Assembly: GCF_008370255.1 (NCBI RefSeq)
Contig: NZ_SEUI01000002.1
Span: 258,266-322,265 of the forward strand
DNA from: Pseudoalteromonas sp. FUC4
GTDB lineage: Bacteria > Pseudomonadota > Gammaproteobacteria > Enterobacterales > Alteromonadaceae
Direction: 5' to 3'
DNA: 64,000 nucleotides
The position numbers were made by a program, and so were the translations under genes. Within the stretch, counting starts at the first letter, position 1. Each line of letters opens with the position of its first letter. Of this stretch, positions 45,524-55,343 are shown in pieces. The notes beneath the pieces were generated by a model. The model did not search any database. It was not told the DNA's origin and saw only the letters and a list, made by a program, of their open reading frames with translations.

Positions 45524-46707
45524 ATGGCAAAATTAAAAATCCCTGAGGATATAGAAGTACTAAAACAGAGAGTTATTTTAGCTTTAGGTGATGTAAAGTC
45601 CGAACAAGAAAATACAAAGGTTGACAACAATTTTCTTTTCACTGCAAAACGCACTGATGCAGGAAGAACATTACCTCCATATTATCTCGTTTTCTTTTTG
45701 TTAAATGATTTATTAGGTTTTAAGAACCTTGGTAGATTTGAAAAAATATCATGGTCGTTACCAATTGACTTTAGAGGTAAGGCTTTTTTAATTGAATATC
45801 GAAAATTTGGGTTGGGCGTTTTTGCCGATAATTTAGAAACTGATGAAATCGAAGCACAAGAGATTGTTAAAAACATCCATAAGGCTGTAAAAGTAGCTAA
45901 ACCATATTTTGAATGGGTTGCTTCTGAAGCAGTTAAAAGTTCTAAATTAAACGTCAAAAACAATAGTTCTAACTTATTCAACGCTATCAATATCTTGTTG
46001 AGTTATATAAAAAAGAAAAACAAGAAGCTGAAGATCGTAAAGATGAAGTACATAGAGAAACAAAGAAAACTTCATATGGAGAAGCTACTTCAATTCATAT
46101 CCCTTCTGCTCAATTACGAAAGAATGCCAATTGGTTAGCTACTTCGGCTATTGAAGCATTCTTTAGCTGGACTGAGCATTTGTTCGTACATCTAAGTATT
46201 GTTACTAAAAACATTGACGATGGCGAAAAAGTTGCAGATCTAGCAGGTGCTGAATGGCAAGTGAAATACACTACTGCAATAGATATTAACATCAAAGAAA
46301 ATAAAATATTCTTTGATGAATTAATTTTCTTAAGAAGACAATTTAGGAACTTTATTGCCCATGGCGCATTTGGTAAAGATGGTGAAACCTTCACCTTTCA
46401 TTCAAGTACAGGCGCTGTTCCAGTATTGATGCCTCACCAAAAAGGCAAAAATAAGTTTTCACTTTTTGGTGATATTTCGTTCAATGAGGATGAGGTGATA
46501 TCTTTACTCGAACGTTTTATTGAGCATTTATGGTCGTCTGAAATACAACCAGCAATGTACTATGTTATGGATAGCGTTTTGCCTACAATACTTACAATGG
46601 CTAATGATGGCTCATATTCGAGAGCTATGGTTTCAATGGAAGATATGGAAAGCTTTGTGAAGCATTTAAATTACCAATTCGATCAAGCGGCTAATATGGA
46701 TTGGTAA
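45524..46707 (+). pseudogene. HEPN-motif protein gene split by a -1 frameshift
   Basis: Two frames together encode one protein of about 394 residues. Frame 1 (45524-46138) starts MAKLKIPEDIEVLKQR and is protein-like to about residue 150; frame 2 is open from 45973 and reads LIQRYQYLVELYKKEKQEAE, then continues through SAIEAFFSWTEHLFVHLSIV to the stop at 46707. Frame 2 carries FRNFIAHGAFG: RNFIAH (46345-46362) is a HEPN-type RxxxxH motif, found in many RNA-cleaving toxins and defence proteins. Joining the frames needs a -1 shift inside 45973-46138, consistent with a one-base deletion or with slippage at A AAA AAG (46009-46015). It lies 20 bases after an attC-like site. Activity is unknown. Confidence 0.65.
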
Positions 46708-46812
46708 ATTCGCCATACAAGCTGTTTAACAGTGTTTTACGAACGTCCGCAAATGGCACTCTCCAGCCATTCAACAACATAAAATATTAATAATAATTGG
46801 CAAGGTATTTTA

Positions 46813-46850
46813 CTGTGTCGGATGGCGCTTTGCTTATCCGACCTACACAG
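46813..46850. repeat. REP-like hairpin
   Basis: CTGTG and TCGGAT (46813-46823) pair with ATCCGA (46836-46841) and CACAG (46846-46850), with a CCTA bulge on the right arm and a GGCGCTTTGCT loop region. The arrangement GTAGG-TCGGAT...ATCCGA strongly resembles enterobacterial REP/BIME elements. Only one copy is visible in this window, so repetitiveness cannot be shown. Confidence 0.45.
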
Positions 46851-46888
46851 GCACTTACCAGTCATAAATAAACCACCCAAACATCAAC

Positions 46889-46922
46889 AAAAAAGGCGCT
46901 TCCATTACGGTAAGCGCCCTTC
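46889..46922 (-). terminator. Terminator of the S46 peptidase gene
   Basis: On the minus strand AAGGGCGCTTACCG.. folds as GGCGCTT / AAGCGCC followed by TTTTTT, about 20 bases beyond the stop. Confidence 0.82.
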
Positions 46923-46940
46923 TCTTATCTCACTAATTAC

Positions 46941-49112
46941 TTATTTTACGATTGTCATTTCGTCTAACAAGTTTTGTGCATTATCTACTTTATCCATTAC
47001 CCACAGCATGTAGCGAGAATCAACGTGGATTGAGCGATTAAGCTCAGGGTTGTAATCCCAGTCACCAATAATACTTTCGTAAACACCGTCGAACAGTAAA
47101 CCAACAAGCTCTGCTTTGCCGTTAAGTGTTGGCGAACCTGAGTTACCACCGGTAGTGTCTACATTTGATAAAAAGTTAACGGGGACTGTATTCATGCCAC
47201 CCGTGTAATCACCGTAAAGCTTGGCTTTAATTTGCTTTTGTAACTTTTTAGGTGCATTAAATGGGTCAACATCGGTGTTTTTAGCTAGTAATCCTTCAAG
47301 CGATGTAAAGGGTGTTGCTACCAAGCCGTCTTGAGGTGAGTAGCCGCCTACAGTGCCATAGGTTACTCGTAGTGTGCTGTTGGCATCGGCGTATACCGGT
47401 TTGTTTTTAGCTTTGTTGAACGCAATGATTGCGCTCATTAACTCTGGGCGAGCTGCTTGTAATTTACCTGCAAGTGCTTTTGATTTATCTTCCTGTGCTT
47501 TCATTACTTTAAAGATTGCTTTAGCGTACTGCATAAATGGGTCTTGGCTTTGATTTAGCTGGCTAAACGATTGTTCAAATAATGAATTGCGAACAGTGGC
47601 ATTATCAAGTCTTGACTGTTCATACATGCTATCAAGTAATGCGCTTTGAGTTGCTTTATCAAACCCATTTTGTACTTTAAATACGTTATCAACCTCGCTA
47701 AAACGCTCTTCTTTTGGAAGTGCTGCATACAGCTCTAAAAAGTGCAGTAAAATAGCTTTATCTACTTTGCTATCATAACGGCGCGTCATGCGCTCAAGCC
47801 CTGCTTTAATACGAGGTAAGTCACGTTCTTGATAACCAGATTCACGTTCGCTATTTGGCTTTTGTTTTTCGTAAGCTAGGCGGTATAAACGTCGTGCTGT
47901 GCTGATCATTTGTGAGCGATGTACATAACCTAACATTCGGTCGCGTTCACTGTGCTCTTGTGATTGTGCAATTAGATCAGATAACTCACCCAATACGCTT
48001 CCGTATTGCTCTTTACGCTCACTATCGCTATTGATCCATTGTGTTAACTCTTGCTCAAACTGCTTTTTGCGCTCAAGCATAGTGCCTTTTTTGAAGCTTT
48101 CGATCATCGAACCAAAGTTTTTAATGTAGTTATTATAACCTGCAATGGTGCTTTCGTAAGCAATACGCGCTTTACTGCCGTCTTCTGAATTTTCTTCAAT
48201 AAGCGACACGTATTTTGAGTTATGAACGCGTGCTTTAGGGTAGCTGTCGTTAAATACGTTATCTACCTCTGTTGCTATACGGTAGCGGTTAGTTCGCCCT
48301 GGGTAGCCTGTAACCATTACAAAGTCGCCTTCTTGCACGCCTTTGGCACTTACTTTTAGGTAAGAGTCAGGTACGTAAGGTACGTTGTCTTCGCTGTACT
48401 CTGCTGGTTTTCCATCTTTGCCTACATAAGCGCGGTAAAAACCAAAGTCGCCTGTGTGGCGCGGCCACATCCAGTTATCTATATCGCCGCCGTATTTACC
48501 TACGCCCATTGCCGGTGCATAAGATAAACGTACGTCTTTTATTTCAAGTGACTTAATTAGGTAAAACTCTAAACCACCATGAAACGAATACACGTTACAA
48601 CGATAGCTTTCGTCGGCTTCACATTGCGCTACTAGTGCTTTTTCGTTTTGTTCGAGTGCATCGTAGCGTGCTTTTGCTGTTAGCTCGTTAGTACCTTTAA
48701 TTACTTCATCTGTTACGTTGGTAACCGTTTTTGTTACGTATACGCGTGACCCTGGGGCTGCTGGTAAATCCTCAGCAGGACTTTTAGCTAAAAAGCCATT
48801 TTCTAAAATGTTGTTTTCAGGTGTTGAATTGTATTGAACAGAGCCATAAACACAATGATGATTTGTAACCACTAAACCCTTAGGCGATACAAACGATGCT
48901 GTACAGCCACCTAGGCTAATTACCGCGTTCATTGGGAATTCGGTTAATTTAGAAATAGATTCAACATCAATTTCAAGCCCTTTGGCTTTTAAAATTGATT
49001 CTAACTCTGGAAGTTGGTGTGGTTGCCACATGCCTTCGTCGGCTATGGCACTACTTGAAAGTGATAGTGCAAATGTGGCTGCTAATGTAGCTACAAGAGG
49101 TTTTAAACGCAT
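46941..49112 (-). CDS. S46-family dipeptidyl-peptidase
   Basis: A 723-residue periplasmic serine exopeptidase that removes dipeptides from oligopeptide N-termini (DPP7/DPP11 family). Signal peptide at 1-24 (SSSAIADEG), chymotrypsin-like catalytic histidine in VVTNHHCVYGS (residue 86), catalytic aspartate in GKYGGDIDNWMWPRHTGDF, and serine 658 in TGGNSGSPTLNG. The C-terminal DGVYESIIGDWDYNP region shapes the N-terminus-binding pocket. The family is typical of Bacteroidetes and marine gammaproteobacteria that live on proteins. AGGA lies 8 bases before the ATG. Together with the M61 and DUF885 peptidases it indicates peptide-based nutrition. Confidence 0.94.
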   Translation of the reverse strand: MRLKPLVATLAATFALSLSSSAIADEGMWQPHQLPELESILKAKGLEIDVESISKLTEFPMNAVISLGGCTASFVSPKGLVVTNHHCVYGSVQYNSTPENNILENGFLAKSPAEDLPAAPGSRVYVTKTVTNVTDEVIKGTNELTAKARYDALEQNEKALVAQCEADESYRCNVYSFHGGLEFYLIKSLEIKDVRLSYAPAMGVGKYGGDIDNWMWPRHTGDFGFYRAYVGKDGKPAEYSEDNVPYVPDSYLKVSAKGVQEGDFVMVTGYPGRTNRYRIATEVDNVFNDSYPKARVHNSKYVSLIEENSEDGSKARIAYESTIAGYNNYIKNFGSMIESFKKGTMLERKKQFEQELTQWINSDSERKEQYGSVLGELSDLIAQSQEHSERDRMLGYVHRSQMISTARRLYRLAYEKQKPNSERESGYQERDLPRIKAGLERMTRRYDSKVDKAILLHFLELYAALPKEERFSEVDNVFKVQNGFDKATQSALLDSMYEQSRLDNATVRNSLFEQSFSQLNQSQDPFMQYAKAIFKVMKAQEDKSKALAGKLQAARPELMSAIIAFNKAKNKPVYADANSTLRVTYGTVGGYSPQDGLVATPFTSLEGLLAKNTDVDPFNAPKKLQKQIKAKLYGDYTGGMNTVPVNFLSNVDTTGGNSGSPTLNGKAELVGLLFDGVYESIIGDWDYNPELNRSIHVDSRYMLWVMDKVDNAQNLLDEMTIVK

Positions 49113-49207
49113 TACAGAATCCTTTTTATTTGTTTCTATAACAGGTTACTCGTCAGTAGCTAATTAGGTCAATAGCCGTGCAACTATTTGTTACAATATA
49201 ACGTTTT

Positions 49208-51292
49208 TTACATAGCATTTTGTGAAAATTTAATAAATTCTTTAGCTGGAATCGGTTTGCTAAAGTAAAAGCCTTGCATAAAATCACAGGCTAATTCGTT
49301 TAATAAAGTGTGCTGTTCTTTTGTTTCTACACCTTCGGCAACCACTGTCAGCCCTAAACTGTGCGACATGGCAATAATTGCTCTCACTAGATTACAATCT
49401 TCATTATTTAACACAATGCCATCTATAAAACTTCGATCTATTTTGAGCACATTAAAAGGATACTCTCTTAAATAACTTAATGACGAATAACCCGTACCAA
49501 AGTCATCCATTGATAAGTTAATGCCTAATGCCGTAATTTCAGTCAATATATCAACAACATTAGTGTGGCAACTCATCAGTACTCCCTCAGTAATTTCAAG
49601 CTCTAAACTTTCGGGGTTTACGTTTGCATCAATAAGTGAATTTTGAATAAAGCGCAGTAATCCTGAATCTCTAAATTGACGAGGAGATAAGTTAACTGCC
49701 ATTGTATATTTCTGTCCGCGTTTACAGCTGCTTTGCCACTCATTTAAAAAATGTAATGCTTGGCTAATTACAAATTTACCAATAGGTACAATTAATCCTG
49801 TATTTTCCGCAATAGGTATAAACTCATCGGGTGTTACATTCCCTAACTCAGGGTTATGCCAGCGTAATAACGCTTCTGCGCCAATGATATCTTTATTTTT
49901 AACGTCTAATTGTGGTTGGTAATATAGTTCGAATTCATTACGCTCAAGGGCACCACTCATTTGCTCTTCAATTGATAAACGTCGCTGGATTACTTCATTC
50001 ATTTGCTTTGCAAAAAAAGAATAGGTGTTTCGACCTAATGCTTTAGCTTGATACATTGCGGTATCTGCGTTACGTAGTAAATCTGAAGCTGAACTACCAT
50101 TTTCAGGATACATAGCAATACCAGCACTTAACGTAACCATTAATTCGCGGCCTTCTATTTTAAATGGTTCTCTGAAGTTTTTAAGTAACATATCGACTAT
50201 GCGTAGCGCACTTTTCGCACAGGTTAAATCTGGTAATAATACAATAAACTCATCGCCCCCTAACCTTCCTACCATACCGCTATCACTGATAGTTCGTTGA
50301 AGTCTTGTAGCAGCTTCAATTAATAGTTTATCGCCAACTTCGTGTCCAAGTGAGTCGTTAATTTTTTTAAAATCATCTAAATCAAGAAAACATACAGCGG
50401 CATTACCTTTATTTTCATCCGCATCTTTCAAAATTTTTGATAACTTATCTAGCGCTAAAAACCGATTAGGAAGTAATGTTAAGCTATCAAAATAGGCTTG
50501 ATGGCGTATTAGCTCATCTGATTTATGCTGTTCGGTAATATCACGAACAATAACCATGACTTGCTCATATTGAGGTACATGGTTTACACGTGCTTCAAAA
50601 TATACAGTGCCTTTAGGTAATCTAAGTTCGTACTCAAAGCTAACCATTACTTTTTGTTTTAGTGCTTGGGCAATATTAATCTGAAATTTAACCGCAATTT
50701 CATCAGGTAATACAGCAAACATGCTTTTACCAATAAATTCATTAGGATTAACATAAAGGTTATTCTTATTGCTGGCGTGATAGTCGACAATAGTGCCATC
50801 TTCTTGCATTAAGAAAAATAAATCAGGAATCGCTTCGAATATGGTTTCAAGCATTTTTTCTTTGAAAACAGCTTGCCCTTGGGCCTTTTTTACATCGGTT
50901 AAATCAATATCTATGCAATACATTTGTTTAATATTATATTGATTTATAAACATTACATGACTTGAATACACACACACCTGTGTACCATTCTTACGCTGTA
51001 AGGTAATCTCTGCTGCAGGAATTTCTGTACCGTTGTTAAGCCAATTAGTATGAGCCGATACAACCGCGTCTTGCATTGGGGTAGGAATAATTAAATCTTC
51101 TAGTTTTTGTCCAGCAGCTTCTTGTGCATTATAACCATAAAGATACTCACTGCCTTTATTCCAATAAATTACACGTCGTTGTTCGTCATATCCTTGCACA
51201 GAAATAGCATTAACCGCATCAAATAATTGATGAAGAGGGTCGTTTGTAACAAACTGATGAGTTAACGCATTTACAACTTTATCTATTTTCAT
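49208..51292 (-). CDS. PAS-GGDEF-EAL cyclic di-GMP signalling protein
   Basis: A 694-residue cytoplasmic protein with, in order, two PAS domains (about 20-130 and 140-260; QEDGTIVDYHASNKNNLYVN in the second), a GGDEF domain (about 265-430; SLTLLPNRFLALDKL, RLGGDEFIVLLPD) and an EAL domain (about 440-690; GAEALLRWHNPELG, ITEGVLM, DDFGTGYSSLSYL). Both active-site motifs are complete, so it may synthesise or degrade cyclic di-GMP depending on the PAS signal. I use ATG 51292 (MKIDKVV); a TTG start at 51310 is also open. No clear SD is present for either. Confidence 0.93.
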   Translation of the reverse strand: MKIDKVVNALTHQFVTNDPLHQLFDAVNAISVQGYDEQRRVIYWNKGSEYLYGYNAQEAAGQKLEDLIIPTPMQDAVVSAHTNWLNNGTEIPAAEITLQRKNGTQVCVYSSHVMFINQYNIKQMYCIDIDLTDVKKAQGQAVFKEKMLETIFEAIPDLFFLMQEDGTIVDYHASNKNNLYVNPNEFIGKSMFAVLPDEIAVKFQINIAQALKQKVMVSFEYELRLPKGTVYFEARVNHVPQYEQVMVIVRDITEQHKSDELIRHQAYFDSLTLLPNRFLALDKLSKILKDADENKGNAAVCFLDLDDFKKINDSLGHEVGDKLLIEAATRLQRTISDSGMVGRLGGDEFIVLLPDLTCAKSALRIVDMLLKNFREPFKIEGRELMVTLSAGIAMYPENGSSASDLLRNADTAMYQAKALGRNTYSFFAKQMNEVIQRRLSIEEQMSGALERNEFELYYQPQLDVKNKDIIGAEALLRWHNPELGNVTPDEFIPIAENTGLIVPIGKFVISQALHFLNEWQSSCKRGQKYTMAVNLSPRQFRDSGLLRFIQNSLIDANVNPESLELEITEGVLMSCHTNVVDILTEITALGINLSMDDFGTGYSSLSYLREYPFNVLKIDRSFIDGIVLNNEDCNLVRAIIAMSHSLGLTVVAEGVETKEQHTLLNELACDFMQGFYFSKPIPAKEFIKFSQNAM

Positions 51293-51753
51293 TTCGATGA
51301 CAAGGATCAAGAAAAACTTACTAATAATAATAGTATTTAATGACTAATTTTTCTCTAAAAAATGTATTTATATTAGTAATTAATTTGATTTTAGCAACAA
51401 AACAAGTCAGTAGCTCAATTTTCATACATACATTTCATGTAAATAGGTGCTTTTTAAGACAAAATGTAGCTGCCGGCTCTGAATTATCAGGCCTAATAGC
51501 TCACTCTATTTTTTATAATACCAATTTAGTCTTAGAATTATTTTTTGATAAACTTAGTAGAAAGAATATGAAAACTTCCCCTGATAACATCATTCCGTTT
51601 TTTTAACATATCTATATTTTTAATACGCTACGATTTCCAGTTTTATTATTTCATAGTGAATTTAAAAAATATCAACACATAGCGTGATCCACGCTGTAAT
51701 ACGGAAGATCACGCTATGATTAATTAATATAAAAAACAGTATAATTTTTATCG
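51293..51753. other. 461-base gap between the GGDEF-EAL and M61 genes
   Basis: Contains the promoter region of the GGDEF-EAL gene, an 88-codon frame at 51340-51606 that I reject as a gene, and a perfect 12-base inverted repeat CATAGCGTGATC / GATCACGCTATG at 51678-51718. The rest is AT-rich with no recognised element. Confidence 0.5.
51678..51718 (-). terminator. 12-bp stem-loop after the M61 peptidase gene
   Basis: CATAGCGTGATC (51678-51689) pairs fully with GATCACGCTATG (51707-51718), 35 bases beyond the leftward M61 stop, followed on the minus strand by TGTTGATATTTTTT. Confidence 0.6.
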
Positions 51754-53541
51754 TTATTTATCAGTTACATCATTTGGATGTTCCACGCCAATCCATGCTT
51801 TAAATAATGCCTTTTGCGCAAGCGTTGCGTCTTTATCAGCAACTACTTTTTTTGGTTTATCAAAATCTTCTGAGAGCACTAACGTTAAAGTCTCAAGTGC
51901 ATCACGACGAAGATAGTCAACCGTTACCTTGTCGCCAGCTTTAAACGTTTCTAGGCTGGTTTTTAAGTCTTTACCTACGTGATGTTTATTTATAGCAACA
52001 ATCTTATCATCGGTAGTTAAACCTGCTTTCCATGCGCTTCCACCGCGGCGAACGTAGCTTAGGGTAAGTAGCTCACCTGTGTTTTTAGCGGTAGCATCAA
52101 TGCTTGCAAGGGCTTTTGCTTTTTCTGGACGCTCAAATTTCAAGCCTACTTTAGTAAGTAAGTCGTCAAAGTTTATACTTGCTGGCGATTCTACATTTTC
52201 TTGCCACCAGCTTGAGTAATCACGCCCTGTTAGATCTTTTAAAATATTAAGCACGTCTACGTCTGTAAAACCAGCTGGCAATTTATGATTGTTATAAAGT
52301 GCTTTGTGCACGTCACGGTAGCTTATTTTACCTTGGCTTTTTTCAAGTAGGTCGATATCTAAAGCTAAAGAGAGCAACGAGCCCTCAGAATAAATGTTGG
52401 TGCTGTAGTTACGTGCATGATCGCCACCTTGATTAATCCATTTATCAAAGCTTGTTTCGCTTGCGCTTTGCACTTCACGGCCTGGGGTTTGTAAATGACG
52501 ATTAATGGTTTTGCTCATCACTTTAAAAAATTCATCCGTGGTTTCAATACCAGAGCGAACCATTAAATGATCTTCAAAATAACTTGTTGAACCTTCAGCG
52601 ATCCACAGTAGTTTTGAGTAGTTCATGTTTGTATAATCATAAGGCACCAAGCCTTGAGGGCGATATGCTTTTACATTCCATGTATGAATAAATTCGTGTG
52701 CGGCTGTGCTAATAAAACCTAAGTAATCTTCGCGACTACCAAATCGGTCACGTGGACGTTGAATAATTGTTGAATTTAAATGCTCCGTTGCACCACCTGC
52801 GCCCGACGTAGCATGTACCATAAATACATAGCGTTCATACGGATAGCCGTCCCAAATGACATTGCCGGTAGTAACTAATTTTTTAAGATCTATAAGCATT
52901 TGATCTACGTCGTAATTACCTTCGCCCCATATAACTAAATCATATTCACGGCCGTCTACTTCAAAAGTATGTAACTGATTAATACCCGTTTCGATTGGCG
53001 AATCAACAAGTACGTCGTAATCAGCTGCTTTAAAAGTATTTTTACCTTTTAAATTATCCATACCCGATACCGAGCGCCATTTTTTAGGCAGTTCTAAATT
53101 AACGGTTACAGGCTCTTGGCGAAACGAGTCACTAAACATAAAAAAACCTGACGCATCTATAAATGCATGACTGTCGTCGATATGGCGAGCTCGCTTACCA
53201 AGTTCGTTTGCATACACTTGGTAGTCAACATTAACTTCTGTTGGCTCATTAAGGTGGATGCGCCATGTACTGTGGTCAATTTTTTCCCACTTTAACTCTT
53301 TGCCATCTTCATCTTTAGCTTTGAAATAACGAACACCATTAGCAAGGTTTAGTATTTCGTAACGACCCGTACGCCATGCTGGAAGTTTTATATCAAGATG
53401 TGCTTGCGCAGTTTTTGGAAACTCTACACTTACATCACCTAAATGGTGCTGTGGTTGCGAAATTTCTAAAGAATAATTCACATCGGCAAATACAGGTGCT
53501 GAACATGCAGCTAGGATAGAAAGGGCTAATAACTTTTTCAT
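51754..53541 (-). CDS. M61-family glycyl aminopeptidase with PDZ domain
   Basis: A 595-residue periplasmic zinc aminopeptidase. Signal peptide at 1-19 (AACSAPVFA), N-terminal beta domain (about 20-180), gluzincin domain with the zinc motif HEFIHTW (in AAHEFIHTWNVKAYRP) and the downstream glutamate in LLWIAEGSTSYFEDHL, then a C-terminal PDZ domain (about 470-560; LSYVRRGGSAWKAGLTTDD). M61 enzymes prefer N-terminal glycine or alanine. ATG 53541 has AAGAG six bases upstream and starts directly with the signal peptide; the longer frame from 53583 would add 14 residues before it. Confidence 0.92.
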   Translation of the reverse strand: MKKLLALSILAACSAPVFADVNYSLEISQPQHHLGDVSVEFPKTAQAHLDIKLPAWRTGRYEILNLANGVRYFKAKDEDGKELKWEKIDHSTWRIHLNEPTEVNVDYQVYANELGKRARHIDDSHAFIDASGFFMFSDSFRQEPVTVNLELPKKWRSVSGMDNLKGKNTFKAADYDVLVDSPIETGINQLHTFEVDGREYDLVIWGEGNYDVDQMLIDLKKLVTTGNVIWDGYPYERYVFMVHATSGAGGATEHLNSTIIQRPRDRFGSREDYLGFISTAAHEFIHTWNVKAYRPQGLVPYDYTNMNYSKLLWIAEGSTSYFEDHLMVRSGIETTDEFFKVMSKTINRHLQTPGREVQSASETSFDKWINQGGDHARNYSTNIYSEGSLLSLALDIDLLEKSQGKISYRDVHKALYNNHKLPAGFTDVDVLNILKDLTGRDYSSWWQENVESPASINFDDLLTKVGLKFERPEKAKALASIDATAKNTGELLTLSYVRRGGSAWKAGLTTDDKIVAINKHHVGKDLKTSLETFKAGDKVTVDYLRRDALETLTLVLSEDFDKPKKVVADKDATLAQKALFKAWIGVEHPNDVTDK

Positions 53542-53745
53542 AGAAACTCTTAGTGGAAACTTAATTGCTTGCAAGACTAACAAGCTGCTATTTAAAAGTG
53601 AATTAAATACGACAAATTGCCCTGTATACGAGTTTATACGTAGTAGCTCATTAAAATTTCTAAGTTTTTTACTAGATAACTACACATAATAAAAATTTGT
53701 TGTAAACTAAAGATAATGAAATTAAATTGATGGCGGTACGCTTAG

Positions 53746-55281
53746 GTGTCACAAAGATCTAACGCAGCAGATAAAAAGCTAAAACAAGCAATTGATGCTC
53801 GTATGGCTGTTGAAAGTGCACGCAAACATCAAGTGGATATTTTGTGTGACTTTACGGCTAAGTTATCGTTGAGCTGTAAAGGGCTAGATATTGAGTTAGA
53901 TAACCGTCTTGCCAAATTTAGAAGTGCCCTAAATAAAGGCATGAGTTTTGAAAATATTTCTCCACTGATTAGTGAAACTTTAACATTACTTAAAAACCAA
54001 GAATCAGTTCAACAAACCCAACAACGTGATTTGTTCAACAATGTGCAAAATGCGGGTAAGCAACTACAAAAAACCAAGGGTTTACCTGATGAGACACGCA
54101 GATCTCTAAGAAACCTACTTGATAATGAAATTAATAATGTCCATTCAGTGCATGGTTATATCCCGCTTCTTGATCAACTTATATCGTTTTACCATCAAGT
54201 TTTAATCACAAAACAAGACCCAGTAATTGACAAAAAGCTACCTACTGTACAGAGCCATGCAAATAAACTGCTTGAACTTGCTAATGAACTTGTTCTGGAA
54301 GATGAAGCTACTCAACAAATTAATCATATAAAAAATAGCATTACCGCAAGTAAAACTATAACAGCATTGCTTGATGCTGCGATTAGCATTATCGATGTAG
54401 TGGTAAAAAATATAAGTAAAGAGCGTAAATCAGCGCAAAGCTTTTTAGTTTCATTAAATCAAACCCTCGAAGATTTACACAATTCTATTATCTCAACTAG
54501 CAAACACTCTGAGTCAATGGAAGTTGAGTTTGACTCATTAAATAAAAGTATCGAACTAAAAATAAAAAACCTTAATGAACAAACCCAAAAAGCCACGTCA
54601 ATTTCATCTTTAAAAGAACTCGTAGATAACGAATTAAAATCACTAAGCGAAGATTTTATAGCTAAAGAAAAACTTGAGCGAAAAGACAGAGAAATGCTTA
54701 GCTCTAGCTTTAATGAAATAAATAATCGTATTGGCACTTTAGAAGGTAAGTTAACTACTTATAAAAAACGATTAAACGAGCAGCGCTTTAAAAGCTTACT
54801 TGATGGGCTTACAAAACTGCCTAACCGAGCCGCATTTGATGAACGCTACGATCACGAAATGCACTTGTTTAATGTACAACCATCAGATGTTACGCTTGCA
54901 GTTATTGATGTTGACCACTTTAAATCTATAAATGATAGATTTGGCCACACAGCAGGCGACATAACACTTCAGGTTATATCAAAAGCACTACAAAAGTCTG
55001 TTAGAAAGTCAGATTTTATAGCGCGTTATGGCGGTGAAGAATTTGTACTATTAATGCCAGGTGTATCGCTAGAAAACGCAACATTACCCCTGGATAAAGT
55101 AAGAAAGGTGATTAAAAATATCCCTTTTAAATTTAGAGAAAAACAAATCGAGATCACTATTTCGATAGGTGCAACTCAGTTTAAAAAAGGTGATACGCTA
55201 TTAAAAGCCTTTGATAGAGCTGATGATGCCCTTTACGATGCCAAAAACTCAGGGCGAGATAGACTTTGTACCAGTAAGTAA
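53746..55281 (+). CDS. Soluble diguanylate cyclase with long coiled-coil N-terminus
   Basis: A 511-residue cytoplasmic protein. Residues 1-340 are helical with heptad-like coiled coils (for example ELVDNELKSLSEDFIAKEKL) and no membrane segment; the C-terminal GGDEF domain (about 345-510) has DGLTKLPNRAAFDERY, VIDVDHFKSINDRFGH and the active-site GGEEF in RYGGEEFVLLMPG. The residues before it read QKSVRKSDFIARY, where RKSD matches the RxxD inhibitory site, so product feedback is likely. Start GTG 53746 has no strong SD. It is followed by ppnN in the same direction after 62 bases. Confidence 0.9.
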   Translation: MSQRSNAADKKLKQAIDARMAVESARKHQVDILCDFTAKLSLSCKGLDIELDNRLAKFRSALNKGMSFENISPLISETLTLLKNQESVQQTQQRDLFNNVQNAGKQLQKTKGLPDETRRSLRNLLDNEINNVHSVHGYIPLLDQLISFYHQVLITKQDPVIDKKLPTVQSHANKLLELANELVLEDEATQQINHIKNSITASKTITALLDAAISIIDVVVKNISKERKSAQSFLVSLNQTLEDLHNSIISTSKHSESMEVEFDSLNKSIELKIKNLNEQTQKATSISSLKELVDNELKSLSEDFIAKEKLERKDREMLSSSFNEINNRIGTLEGKLTTYKKRLNEQRFKSLLDGLTKLPNRAAFDERYDHEMHLFNVQPSDVTLAVIDVDHFKSINDRFGHTAGDITLQVISKALQKSVRKSDFIARYGGEEFVLLMPGVSLENATLPLDKVRKVIKNIPFKFREKQIEITISIGATQFKKGDTLLKAFDRADDALYDAKNSGRDRLCTSK

Positions 55282-55343
55282 TGTCATAGCTATTATAACT
55301 TTATGACAAGCAGTTTTACGATTTAGCAGTAAGGAGCACGTCT

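Noticed and set aside
43199..46940. A complete integron with integrase
   Set aside because: No integron-type tyrosine recombinase gene is present; only attC-like and cassette-like features are seen.
46822..47013. 63-codon ORF across the REP-like hairpin and S46 terminator
   Set aside because: Runs through structured non-coding DNA and into the S46 gene on the opposite strand.
51340..51606. 88-codon ORF between the GGDEF-EAL and M61 genes
   Set aside because: No SD, AT-driven composition, hydrophobic and Ser/Asn-rich without family resemblance; it lies in the promoter gap.
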